From NCBI RefSeq assembly GCF_030656115.1, contig NZ_JAUSOO010000145.1, positions 1-38,183 of the forward strand: a DNA stretch of 38,183 nucleotides. The letters are read 5' to 3'. Positions 1 to 7,581 of the stretch are shown here, piece by piece. The notes under the pieces are model-generated. The model was not told the DNA's origin. It worked only from the letters and a program-made list of their open reading frames with translations, and ran no database searches. Within the stretch, counting starts at the first letter, position 1, and each line of letters begins with the position of its first letter. Made by a program: the position numbers and the translations under genes. This DNA is from Hydrogenophaga sp. (GTDB lineage: Bacteria > Pseudomonadota > Gammaproteobacteria > Burkholderiales > Burkholderiaceae_C).

Positions 1-234
1 TGGCTCCCAGCGCCCGGTGTGGCTGCGGAATGCGGCTGAGTAGGAGTTGCGCGCGAGTTCGGTGAGGCGTGCGATGGTGTCGACGTGTTCGTCGTTGTCG
101 TCACTGGCGCCACTGTGCATCTGGATCAGCAGGTGCTTGCCATAGGGCCTGACGCGAGCGCGCTGGTGACCGGTGAGCGTAGCGAGTTGGCGCTGCAGCT
201 CAGCGGCCTTTCTTTGTGCTTCCAACGTTGGCAT
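1..234 (-). CDS. Hypothetical companion ORF of the IS630 element (partial, runs off left edge)
   Basis: An ATG at 234-232 opens a frame that stays open to the window edge (78 codons, beginning MPTLEAQRKAAELQRQL). Its start lies 35 nt inside the 3' end of the IS630-family transposase, on the same strand, so the two are probably translated together. The visible part is hydrophilic and charged, helical in its first 20 residues, with no catalytic motif I recognise. It may be an accessory ORF of the insertion sequence or a host gene that the element abuts. The rest lies outside the window, so neither length nor function can be judged. Confidence 0.5.
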   Translation of the reverse strand, partial: MPTLEAQRKAAELQRQLATLTGHQRARVRPYGKHLLIQMHSGASDDNDEHVDTIARLTELARNSYSAAFRSHTGRWEP

Positions 235-1330
235 GGTGTTTGAACCTCAGGGGTTCACCGGTTTGTAGCTCAAAGCCGGCGAAGGTCCATTTGAACGGCT
301 TGGGCGCCTGGTTGCGCTGCGCCATGAAGGCCTCGGTGCGCTCGCGCAATTGTGCGATCGATGAATGACTGGCGTGGCGCAGGACGCTGCGCGAGTAGAT
401 GCCGAACAGCAGCTCGATCTGGTTGACCCAGCTCGCATGCAGCGGCGTGAAGTGAAAGACAAACCGGTGCCCGTGTCGGACGTTGAAAGCATCCCACACG
501 GCCTGGGCGCGGTGGGTGTTCAGGTTGTCCCACACGATATGAACGCGCCCCTTGGGGTAAGCAAGCGCGACCTGCTCCATGAAGGCCAGGAGGTCGGCTT
601 GGGTGCGCCGATCCGTGCAACTGCCCATCACGCGCCCGCAGTGCACGTCCAGGGCGGCGATCAGGGCCTGCGTGCCGTGGCGGATGTATTCGAACTCGCG
701 CCGTCGCACACGTCCTGGCGCCGGCGGGTGGTCCGCGTGCTTGCGCTCGATGGCCTGGATTCCCGTCTTCTCATCGATCGACAGCACGACCGATCCCTTG
801 GGGGCCTGACGGTACAGCTCACAGATGGCGTTGACCTTCTGGCGGAACTGCGGATCTGGGCTGTGCAGCCACTGCCGCACACGGTGCGGGCGCAAGTCGC
901 CCGCCTGCAAAATGCGTTGCAGGTGGCTGCGGCTGATCTGCTTGACAACGCCACGCTCGACGGCGCGCTGCACCACCTCGTCCAGCGTCGGCGTAGCGCG
1001 CCCCTGCACTTCGGCGGGCTCACAGGCCAGAGAGAGCAATTCCAGCCGCTGCGCGGCGTCGATGCGCCGGGGTCGCCCGGGCCGCGCCACCTCGTTCAAG
1101 CCCTTGAGTCCTTGCCGGGCCAATCGGGTGCGCCAATGAGAGACCGTCTGCACGGAAACGCCCACGGCCTCTGCGATCGCCGTCGTCGACGCCCCCGCAT
1201 GGCACATCAACGCGATCCGCGCTCGAATTACTTGGCGTTGTTCGGCGGTGCCTCGACGGATCAATCGCTCAAGGGTCTTGCAATCTTCTCGCGACAGCTG
1301 AATGACCTGCGGTTGGCGTCCTCGACTCAT
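200..1330 (-). CDS. IS630-family transposase, apparently intact
   Basis: This 376-residue protein has the order expected of an IS630/Tc1-mariner-like DDE transposase: N-terminal helix-turn-helix DNA-binding regions (about residues 12-75, with ASTTAIAEAVGVSVQTVSHW, and a second at about 90-150), then the catalytic domain. Likely catalytic acidic residues are D186 (in SIDEKTG), D268 (in VWDNLNTH) and E306 (in NQIELLFG). The spacing and the WVNQIELLF block are typical of the family. Members cut and paste at TA dinucleotides. No frameshift or internal stop is present, so it may still be active. The start ATG is at 1330. It sits outside the island's left attachment site, next to an older decayed IS1380 element. 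Confidence 0.93.
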   Translation of the reverse strand: MSRGRQPQVIQLSREDCKTLERLIRRGTAEQRQVIRARIALMCHAGASTTAIAEAVGVSVQTVSHWRTRLARQGLKGLNEVARPGRPRRIDAAQRLELLSLACEPAEVQGRATPTLDEVVQRAVERGVVKQISRSHLQRILQAGDLRPHRVRQWLHSPDPQFRQKVNAICELYRQAPKGSVVLSIDEKTGIQAIERKHADHPPAPGRVRRREFEYIRHGTQALIAALDVHCGRVMGSCTDRRTQADLLAFMEQVALAYPKGRVHIVWDNLNTHRAQAVWDAFNVRHGHRFVFHFTPLHASWVNQIELLFGIYSRSVLRHASHSSIAQLRERTEAFMAQRNQAPKPFKWTFAGFELQTGEPLRFKHHANVGSTKKGR

Positions 1331-1386
1331 GCATCTGAGATTACTTCACTTTCAATTTATTTGAAAGATATTTATAGGATTTCGAA

Positions 1387-2545
1387 CTAGGTTCGATTTT
1401 GCATTCGCAGGTCCTTAATCCGGATATTTTCCCGACAGTCGGCTGGTTGGCCATTGCGGCCAGCATGCTTGGAGCGCAGCACATGGCAGCTCGTGCGGGT
1501 GACGAACAGGCCGACTTGCGCCTCCTTGATCCGGTTCTCTGCCTCGCCGCGCTGGCAGTACAGGCCGTCGTACAATGCCCGGGGTTCACCAGACAGGTCG
1601 GTGACGATGAAACGCGGGTGTAGCCTTTCGGCCCCATTCAAGCCGTGGTGACCGCGCGCCGCTCGTGTGGCCAGTTCTGCTCGGCACAGTCGAACTCGTC
1701 GACCAAGCGCTGTTTGAGTTCCGTGCACCCGTACCTGTCCTTCATCGACAGTTCGGCATACGCCACCTGCGCCTGCAACCTCGCGTTGCGAGCCAAGCGC
1801 ACGATGAAAGTCCCCGCCTGCGCGCTCGCACCAGTTGAGGGGGCGCTGGCGGCAAAAGCCCGAATCCCCACGGAACACGATGCGCACGTCGGGCCACTGC
1901 GTACGCAGCCGCCGTACCAGCAATCTGAGGATGGCCGCTGCATGTTGCACCCCGTCGATGTGGCTGGTCCGCAGGTAGGCGCACAGCAGTTGCTGGCCGC
2001 AGAACATGTACCGCGGAAGATAGCCGTAGCTGTCGTAGTAACCGTGAATGATGTGGCCCTCTTGTTGACTATGCAGCGGGTTGGCGGTGCCGTCGAAGTC
2101 CAGCACCAACTCCTTCGAAGCTGGCAATGAACTGATCTCCAGCAGCACCTCGTGCAGCCACCAAGCCGGGGCGCGATCGACCGATTTCTCAAGGCGACAC
2201 CGGTGGGTGCACTGGCGGGTGACCTTTCGGTCCACGCCCATGACCATCTGCAGGGCCACGTCCTGGCGTAGCGTGGTCGTTGAGGTTTTCCAAGCCCAGT
2301 GCCAGCCCGTACACCCGCTGGCGCAAAATGTCGCGCATGCCGTGTTTGATCCGCAGCGGGCTGATCGGATCGGCGATGCAGTGCGCCGCCACGTCCATCA
2401 CTCCCCGCTTGCGGTCCACCTGGCCGAGCAATATCACGCCGCCATCGCGGGTCATGCTGGCTCCGTCGAATCTGCTCCCCACCACGCGTCAGCCCAATCG
2501 GCCAAAGTTCAGCGATTCGGGCTCGCTATCAACCGGAAGCACCAT
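1387..2545 (-). pseudogene. IS1380-family transposase, decayed
   Basis: Homology to IS1380-type DDE transposases runs through several frames. It begins at ATG 2545-2543 (MVLPVDSEPESLNFGRLG), meets an in-frame TGA at 2491-2489, and resumes with the N-terminal block (SMTRDGGVILLGQVDRKRG, LRIKHGMRDILRQRVYGLALG). It then shifts frame near 2270 into the catalytic part (LVLDFDGTANPLHSQQEG, RIVFRGDSGFC), loses frame again near 1840, and returns with YCQRGEAENRIKEAQVGLF, which contains the conserved C-terminal acidic region. The last stretch before 1387 is in a wrong frame. At least one nonsense and several frameshift mutations make it inactive. It fills the space between the IS630 copy and the putative tRNA-Ser terminator. 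Confidence 0.88.
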
Positions 2546-2574
2546 TTTCGGGATGTTAGAAGAATCGCCAACCA

Positions 2575-2608
2575 AAGAAAAAACCCAAGTGAATCAATCA
2601 CTTGGGTT
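2575..2608 (-). terminator. Rho-independent terminator, probably the original tRNA-Ser terminator
   Basis: A perfect 11-bp stem (AACCCAAGTGA 2582-2592 with TCACTTGGGTT 2598-2608) and a 5-nt loop are followed, reading on the minus strand, by a T-rich run (plus-strand A-run 2575-2583). Directly upstream on the minus strand, at 2615, is a copy of the tRNA-Ser 3' end reading ...CGCCA. A terminator a few bases past a tRNA 3' end is the normal arrangement, so this is inferred to be the chromosomal terminator displaced from its tRNA by insertion of the island. Confidence 0.8.
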
Positions 2609-2614
2609 CAATTC

Positions 2615-2628
2615 TGGCGGAGAGGGCG
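2615..2628. repeat. Left attachment site (copy of the tRNA-Ser 3' end)
   Basis: TGGCGGAGAGGGCG here matches 19236-19249 exactly and in the same orientation. The right copy is the 3' end of tRNA-Ser(GGA) including CCA, next to an integrase gene. The match stops after 14 bp, with scattered agreement beyond. Together with the tRNA-type terminator on its outer side, this marks the far end of the integrated element. The exact crossover point cannot be set from one sequence. Confidence 0.78.
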
Positions 2629-2690
2629 TCGTTCACATCATGGGCTGGAAGGCTCATGAAACCTCAGATTTCTCTAGTCTGAAGTTTGAG

Positions 2691-2711
2691 GTACCACCAA
2701 AAGTACCACCA
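2691..2711. promoter_or_regulatory. Candidate integrase arm-binding sites, left end
   Basis: Two copies of GTACCACCA at 2691-2699 and 2703-2711 have a 12-bp period, about 63 bp inside the left att core. The same kind of pair with the same period (GTACCACCA 19091-19099, ATACCAACA 19103-19111) lies just inside the right end. The integrase belongs to a family with an N-terminal arm-binding domain, so these are inferred to be arm-type sites. Confidence 0.5.
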
Positions 2712-2717
2712 AGCCTT

Positions 2718-3566
2718 TCAGCCTTGCTTTTGCAGCTTCTGAAACTCATCGCGCAGCAGGGTGACAACGTCCACTAGATTGAGCGCCTGCAGCCGGTTCT
2801 TTTTCAGGAACGCGATCCATTGCGCTGTCCTCACGGCATCCCGTGCAAATGCATCGCTCAAGCCAGAAGGTGTGGTGTCCGGCACCTGCAGTTGCCGCCG
2901 GGCAAAGGTGGCGTCGATGGCGCGGCGCAGTTCTGTCGATTCCAGGGCACCCTCGGTGAGCAGCACTCACAGATCGAAGTAGTCCTTCATCCGGGTGTTG
3001 GCCATGCCGAGCAGGCACACCGCATGAAACTTCTCGGCCACCACTGTGTATTTCGGGTACGAACGCAATTGCGGTGCTGGCAGGTCTTCAAGCAACACCG
3101 GGTAGCTCACCAATTCGGGCGCGGGTGTGACCGCATCGCCAAAACCGATGTCCACCTGCAGCGTGATGCGAGCGCCGTCCAGCTTCGCCAGCAGGTCGAT
3201 CCGCACACCGCCATAGCCCGCCTCCTTGCGGATCACCGAGCCCTTGACCGAAGCGAGGTCAAACGCGATGCCGTCTTCCACCTCCATCGCACAGATCTCA
3301 CGGAAGGCTGCAACGGCAGAATCGATGTCGTCCGGTCCAAAACCCAGCAGGTCCGCGTCGCGCGTCGGCCGGTGTGGCCGGTCGTACCACAGCGAAAACA
3401 GCAGCGCACCTTTGAGCAGGTAGTTGCCGGCAAGGGGTGAGATCGACAGGCGATACAGCAACCGCTCCAGCCCGTAGTGGGTGAGGATCAGGTTGAAGTC
3501 CTGCTTCCTGGCATCGGCACGTTGCTTCAAGCGGGCGCGGATGGAGGCGGCCAGGTTGCGGCTCAT
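2718..3566 (-). pseudogene. abiEii: AbiEii-type nucleotidyltransferase toxin, interrupted by an in-frame TGA
   Basis: AbiEii proteins are nucleotidyltransferase-fold toxins of type IV toxin-antitoxin, phage-abortive systems. The frame opens at ATG 3566, overlapping the abiEi stop as ATGA. It shows KGALLFSLWYDRPHRPTRDADLL (residues 52-74, with the D70-x-D72 metal-binding pair) and, near codon 185, EKFHAVCLLGMANTRMKDYFDL. A TGA at 2969-2967 follows codon 199. The same frame then continues with unmistakable AbiEii sequence (VLLTEGALESTELRRAIDATFARRQ) to a natural stop at 2718, giving 282 residues with read-through, the usual family length. One base change, for example TGG to TGA, explains it. 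The truncated form keeps the catalytic pair but lacks the C-terminal helical region, so it is probably inactive. Confidence 0.88.
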
Positions 3567-4180
3567 GCTGTCACGCTCTCCAGGTAGGGCCGCATCACAT
3601 TGGCTACGCGGTTGACCGCGGCGTAGTGCCACAGCGCATCCATGGTCAGCTTGCGCTGCGCCCAGCCATCGCTCAGCGCCTCCAGCGCCACGTCCAGGCC
3701 GATCTTGTTGCGGTACTTGAAACAGTCGGCCACCGTCTTGTCCGGATTGAACACCGGGACTTGCACGCCATCGATGTCGATGGGTTCAACGCCTTCGGTC
3801 AGGGCCGGGCCAGACATGCGCACCACACGCAGCGCCGGCTGGTCTAGTCGGGGTGTGGGTGTGTGCGGAGGAATCGCCAACCAGACCTCGAACGGCGCCT
3901 GGGTGCCGATGCCATGGACGCGCAGCGCAGACAGCAGGCACACGACACCACGCGGCGCCCGCAGGGCTACTTCGGCCAGGGACCGGTGTTCGCTGAGTGC
4001 ACGCCCCGGCAGGCTGTAGACGCCACGTGCCACACGCTCCAGCTTGCCTGCGGCGACCAGCCTGCTGAGCACAACGGTTGGCAGTGCCTGCGCGGTCAGG
4101 TCGCGCGCCCGCAGAAGAGGCCGGCGCTCGGCGAGTGCGAGCACGGCGTTTTCCATCGTTGAGTTTTTGCCATGGATCAT
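3563..4180 (-). CDS. abiEi: AbiEi-type antitoxin / transcriptional autoregulator
   Basis: This 205-residue protein has an N-terminal winged-helix region (about residues 15-60, RPLLRARDLTAQALPTVVLSRLVAAGKLERVARGVYSL) followed by the AbiEi core (SLAEVALRAPRGVVCLLSAL, FNPDKTVADCFKYRNKIGLDVALEAL). AbiEi proteins repress their own operon and counter the AbiEii toxin without binding it. The ATG at 4180 is used here; an internal ATG at 4156 would give 197 residues. The stop overlaps the toxin start by 4 nt (ATGA), typical of this pair. A perfect palindrome at 4202-4227 lies just upstream and is a likely operator. The antitoxin frame is intact although the toxin is broken. Confidence 0.92.
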   Translation of the reverse strand: MIHGKNSTMENAVLALAERRPLLRARDLTAQALPTVVLSRLVAAGKLERVARGVYSLPGRALSEHRSLAEVALRAPRGVVCLLSALRVHGIGTQAPFEVWLAIPPHTPTPRLDQPALRVVRMSGPALTEGVEPIDIDGVQVPVFNPDKTVADCFKYRNKIGLDVALEALSDGWAQRKLTMDALWHYAAVNRVANVMRPYLESVTA

Positions 4181-4201
4181 TCATGCAGTTTGTTGCTAAA
4201 G

Positions 4202-4227
4202 CTAGTTATTTGTCAACAAATAACTAG
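4202..4227. promoter_or_regulatory. Palindromic operator candidate upstream of abiEi
   Basis: CTAGTTATTTG (4202-4212) and CAAATAACTAG (4217-4227) are perfect 11-bp arms around TCAA. The minus strand of the centre reads TTGACA (4216-4211), a consensus -35 box facing abiEi; no good -10 follows at 17 bp. AbiEi proteins are known to bind inverted repeats at their own promoter, so autorepression is inferred. Confidence 0.65.
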
Positions 4228-4234
4228 ATAAAGA

Positions 4235-4566
4235 AACAAACACCTGGATTCGGTCGAGCGTCTGGTTCAGTACCTATGCAGTGGCGATTCACTCCCTGTT
4301 CACTCCCTGTTCAGTTTGTGCACTGGCGGTTCGCTGGTGGTTCGGCTTGTTCAGTCGTCGTGCAGTTGAGTCGGCGGTATCGAGGGGTTGGGGCGATCTT
4401 AGATGCCTCAACGGCCCAGGTTCGAGCTGGATTTTGGCCCGAATCCAGCACGTCAGGGTGCTCGATCCAGGGGCAGACTGTCTGCATGGAGGAGTGCAGA
4501 GATAGGCGGCCCGCCGCCGTTTTCACAAACGACTCGCTTCGCTCTCGTTTGAACTTTGGGGGACCC
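4235..4566. other. Non-coding region, candidate oriT upstream of mobC
   Basis: No convincing gene lies between the AbiE operator and the mobC start. The stretch contains a tandem TTCACTCCCTG repeat (about 4288-4309), GGCGGTTCGCTGGTGGTTCGG (two near-copies of GG-GGTTCG, about 4325-4345), and a short imperfect hairpin at 4527-4550 (AAACGA...TCGTTT arms). Such repeats just upstream of a relaxosome gene pair are where an origin of transfer is usually found. No nick-site consensus was identified with certainty. Confidence 0.35.
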
Positions 4567-5142
4567 ATGAACACCCGCCACCCTGACTTCATCACGGTCG
4601 ATCTGCGCGGCCTCAAGGCCGCGCTGGTGAGCTGCGCTCAGGCCCGCCGGGAGAGCGTGTCGGTGTTGGTTCGTCGGGCTGTGGCCCGCGAACTCGGACA
4701 GTCCGAGTCCGTCCCTCAGTTGGTCGTCAATACCGGGCGCCTTGGCGCGTCGCATGTGCCCCGGGTCAAGTTGTCAATCAGATTGACAACCGCCGAGGCC
4801 AGGCGGCTGGCTGTCGGTGCGCACACCGCGCAGATGTCGCGTGATGCCTACCTGGCAGGCTTGATCACGGGTGTTCCTGCCTTGACCACAGGCGCAAGCC
4901 GCACCGCGGAAATCGTTGAACTCATCAAGTCCAACGCGAAGCTCTCCAGTCTCAGCCGGAACATCCACACCCTCTCGCGTTTGATGGCCCAGAGCAACGT
5001 GCAAAAAGCAGTGGCCTACCGCGACATGCTCGACACGCTGGACGGAGACGTCCGGCGTCACCTCGCCCAGGCGGCGGCCCTGATGGCCGATCTGCACCCG
5101 CGTGGGTCATCCACCGAGACCACCCACTGGTCCAACCGGTGA
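4567..5142 (+). CDS. MobC-like relaxosome accessory protein
   Basis: This 191-residue basic protein directly precedes the relaxase gene (16-bp gap). The ATG at 4567 is chosen because GGGGGA lies just upstream and upstream in-frame sequence looks non-coding. The N-terminal part (RGLKAALVSCAQARRESVSVLVRRAVARELG) resembles a ribbon-helix-helix-type DNA-binding segment. A second such segment (VKLSIRLTTAEARRLAVGAHTAQMSRDAYLAGLI, about residues 67-100) is the block typical of MobC proteins, followed by a helical tail with ELIKSNAKLSSLSRNIHTLSRLM. Proteins of this kind help melt oriT and load the relaxase. The call rests on position and this pattern. Confidence 0.72.
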   Translation: MNTRHPDFITVDLRGLKAALVSCAQARRESVSVLVRRAVARELGQSESVPQLVVNTGRLGASHVPRVKLSIRLTTAEARRLAVGAHTAQMSRDAYLAGLITGVPALTTGASRTAEIVELIKSNAKLSSLSRNIHTLSRLMAQSNVQKAVAYRDMLDTLDGDVRRHLAQAAALMADLHPRGSSTETTHWSNR

Positions 5143-5158
5143 CTTCAAGGAGAACGCC

Positions 5159-6127
5159 ATGAGCCAAGCGCCGAACATCGACGGGGTACTCGTCCAGTGG
5201 GGTGATCGCCTGTTCTACCCAGGCAACCGGGTGGTCAAGGTCAGGCCGCTACCCAAGCTGGGCGATGGGGGCATGCACCAGCGCGCGGACGCCATCCGCA
5301 AGCGCATTGAATCCACCGTGGTGAAGAGGGCGCCTCAGGTCATGGTCAAGGTCACCGGGGGAGGGCGGGGCATGCTGGCCATTGCGGCGCACTTCCGATA
5401 CATCAGCAAGAACGGCCGTCTCGGCATGGAGAACGAACAGGGCGAGGTCCTGCAAGGTCGGTCCGCTGTCTACGAGCTGAGTGACGAGTGGCGCTATGGC
5501 GGCAGCCTGATCGGGGACGAAGGACACCGGCGCGAGGCGTTCAACATCATGCTGTCCATGCCACGCGGCACGGACCCGCGGATCGTCCAGCGGGCGGCGA
5601 GCGAGTTTGCAAAGACCGAGCTGGCGAACCACAAGTACGTGATGGTGTTGCACGACCACCAGGCGAACCCGCACGTGCACCTCAGCGTGCGGGCAGAGTC
5701 GATCTACGGAAAACGACTCAACCCGCGCAAGGCCGACCTGCAACGGTGGCGCGAGACCTTTGCCGAGAAACTGCGTGGTTACGGGGTGGAGGTTGAGGCC
5801 ACCCGGCAGGCCACCCGGTTTCAGACCAGGAACTCGGAACATCTTTGGCGGCTGAAGGCCAGGGAGGACGGACGGTTGAGGAAAGTCAGACCAGAGGACA
5901 AGAACAGCCCGAAATCGCGGACCACCCGGACAGAGGCGCTGCGAGCCTGGCTGCACATTGGCCAGGCCCTGGCCAAGTCACCGGATGCCAGAGATGTGAA
6001 GCTGGCCAGGGCGATCGCATTGTTCTTGCAGGATTCAGCTCTTCCGGTCGGGTTGTCCAGGATTCCGCCAGACCGCACACAACCGATGCGAACGGGGGCG
6101 GTTGTAGATCATGAGGTCAGGCGATGA
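5159..6127 (+). CDS. Relaxase / mobilization nuclease (HUH, MOB-P-like)
   Basis: The protein has 322 residues from ATG 5159, which is preceded by AAGGAG at 5147-5152. Family features seen are IAAHFRYISKNG (Y81, candidate nicking tyrosine region), a glycine-rich stretch before it, and VMVLHDHQANPHVHLSVRAE (residues 161-180, with H165/H167 and the H172-V-H174 pair of the metal site). Relaxases nick one strand at oriT and stay linked to its 5' end during conjugative transfer. The basic C-terminal third may bind DNA. No coupling protein or type IV secretion gene is present, so the element would depend on a helper. The putative oriT region and mobC are immediately upstream. Confidence 0.87.
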   Translation: MSQAPNIDGVLVQWGDRLFYPGNRVVKVRPLPKLGDGGMHQRADAIRKRIESTVVKRAPQVMVKVTGGGRGMLAIAAHFRYISKNGRLGMENEQGEVLQGRSAVYELSDEWRYGGSLIGDEGHRREAFNIMLSMPRGTDPRIVQRAASEFAKTELANHKYVMVLHDHQANPHVHLSVRAESIYGKRLNPRKADLQRWRETFAEKLRGYGVEVEATRQATRFQTRNSEHLWRLKAREDGRLRKVRPEDKNSPKSRTTRTEALRAWLHIGQALAKSPDARDVKLARAIALFLQDSALPVGLSRIPPDRTQPMRTGAVVDHEVRR

Positions 6128-6200
6128 TGGGGGGCAGGTCAGGGGTTGCACTTTGATGTTGACCTGAAACGAGGGTTCACCGGCACCAAGATATATGCCC

Positions 6201-6390
6201 GTTCCAGGCTGCTTGCTGTCGGTGGCGTAGCTCGCCTGAACGTCGGCGGCTTGAGGTCACCTGTCCTTCAAGGATGGAAGGGACGAACGACCGCTGCACC
6301 TCCGTCACCGGCCTCACAACACATGCCAGCCTGGCGCGCTTAGTGAACGACTCCTCGCGCCCGAGGTGAGCGACTGTGCGCGACCCACTA
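6201..6390. repeat. Degenerate dispersed repeat, copy A (intergenic)
   Basis: This non-coding stretch between the relaxase and the oxidoreductase remnant aligns with 13812-14000 over nearly its full length. Shared islands include CCAGGCTG, ACGACCGCTG, ACCTCCGTCACCGGCC and GAACGACTC. By eye about three quarters of positions agree. No ORF is supported. It resembles the long intergenic repeat remnants common in comamonad genomes; the origin is unknown. Confidence 0.6.
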
Positions 6391-6420
6391 GCGACATCCT
6401 CGCCGTGCAACTTGTCGCCC

Positions 6421-7382
6421 TCAAGCAGTCAGTCGGCCTTGCCTGGGGCTTTTAGGTATCCTCTGCTCATCGGGGACCAGCGGGTACACCACATTGAGCA
6501 CCTGCAGCGGAATGCGGCTGTTGCCGAAGGTATCCGCCAGACCCAGCTGCTGCAGTGCGCGGATCGTGCCGTTGTATAGACCGCCTGGAATGACCAGTCC
6601 CACGTCGGTGCAGTCGCCGCCAAAGCGCTCGTTGAGCTGGTGGTCCTTGATGAAGTTGACCGCAGCAGGCCAACGCGACTCGATCTTCAGTCGCTCGTGG
6701 GCGTATATGGACGGCGGCAGGTTGATGTTCGAGAAGTCGAACTTGGGTTGGTTGATGGTCTCGCGGGTCGATATCTCGGGCGCACGGTTGTCTTTACAGA
6801 CAAAGGAGCCGTGCACGTGGCAGGCGTGGATGTGCAACTGCAGCATGACCGGCGTGTGGCTGGCTTCGGAGAGCTCAAAGCTCTTCTCAACCGCCTCGAC
6901 GATGGAGGTCAGGTTGGGCCGGGGGTCCATCAGCCACATCTGCGACTTCATGGCGAACGCGTGGGTGCACTCCTGGATGATGCTGGAGCCCTCGCCGTAG
7001 TCCTCATCCAGGATCACCAGCGCCCCACCTTGAACACCGGCGGAGGCTAGGTTGGACAGGGCGTCCGAGGCGACGTTGGTGCCCACAGTGGACTTCCAGG
7101 TGACCGCACCGCGAACCGGGTAGTTGATGGAAGCGCCCAGCATGGCGGCGGCACCGGCTTCGGACGCGCTGTTCTCAAAATAGATGCCCAGCGTGTCCAA
7201 CAACTCGCGTGCATCGCCGAGCACATCGATCAGGTGCGAAACCGGCACCCCTGGTATCTGCCGATGTAGCTCACACCGGACTGCAGCAGGGCTTTGGTGA
7301 CGGCGAGGATGCCTTCACCATGAAATTTTTCTCCAGCGCCCAGCGACAGGCGTGAGAACTCTTCAGCGAACGAACGCTCCAT
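6421..7382 (-). pseudogene. Indolepyruvate/2-oxoacid:ferredoxin oxidoreductase alpha-type gene, frameshifted and truncated
   Basis: Starting at ATG 7382 behind GGAG, the frame reads MERSFAEEFSRLSLGAGEK ... GEGILAVTKALLQSGVSYIG, then runs out of frame near 7247-7252. A G-run (CAGGGGTGCC on the minus strand) appears one base short. The next frame continues at PVSHLIDVLGDARELLDTLGIYFENSASEAGAAAML through TWKSTVGTNVASDALSNLASAG, GEDYGEG-like DEDYGEGSSIIQE and RPNLTSIVEAVEKSFELSEAS to VVYPLVPDE, where similarity ends and a stop follows at 6421. Related comamonad proteins are much longer, so the C-terminal thiamine-diphosphate and later domains are missing. The intact enzymes decarboxylate 2-oxoacids to acyl-CoA with ferredoxin. 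This copy is dead. Confidence 0.75.
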
Positions 7383-7397
7383 GTTTGTCTCCTGTCG

Positions 7398-7415
7398 GAG
7401 GTGTCTAGACACCTC
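7398..7415. promoter_or_regulatory. Perfect 18-bp palindrome upstream of the oxidoreductase remnant
   Basis: GAGGTGTCTAGACACCTC is a perfect palindrome that ends 15 bp before the ATG at 7382. The half-site AGGTGTCT recurs at about 7473-7480. Its position in the leader of the gene and next to a Crp-family regulator gene suggests an operator. It does not match the FNR/CRP consensus (TTGAT-N4-ATCAA or TGTGA-N6-TCACA), so the binding protein is unknown. Confidence 0.5.
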
Positions 7416-7581
7416 GACTTGTTGTGTTTTCCAGCCGTTCGGTGGCTGGGTTTTGACTGTTAGCGCGAGCTTAGGTGTCTTGTGAAAGTTGTCCTATCAA
7501 TGCAAACGTTGTTGCATATCGATGGATTAAATTTTGTCTCGAAACCGCGCCGAGCCGACACCACAGGTGTGGGCATGAAGC

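Noticed and set aside
365..1390. 341-codon plus-strand open frame
   Set aside because: It is antisense to the intact IS630 transposase and shows no family motif; high G+C creates such shadows.
2967..2969. Selenocysteine recoding of the AbiEii TGA
   Set aside because: No selenoprotein is known in AbiEii, and no SECIS-like hairpin was noticed just downstream; a nonsense mutation is simpler.
4276..4566. Upstream extension of the MobC-like frame
   Set aside because: The added 97 codons lack protein character and cover the repeats of the candidate oriT; ATG 4567 has a good RBS.
7398..7415. FNR or CRP box
   Set aside because: The palindrome has no TTGAT/ATCAA or TGTGA/TCACA half-sites.
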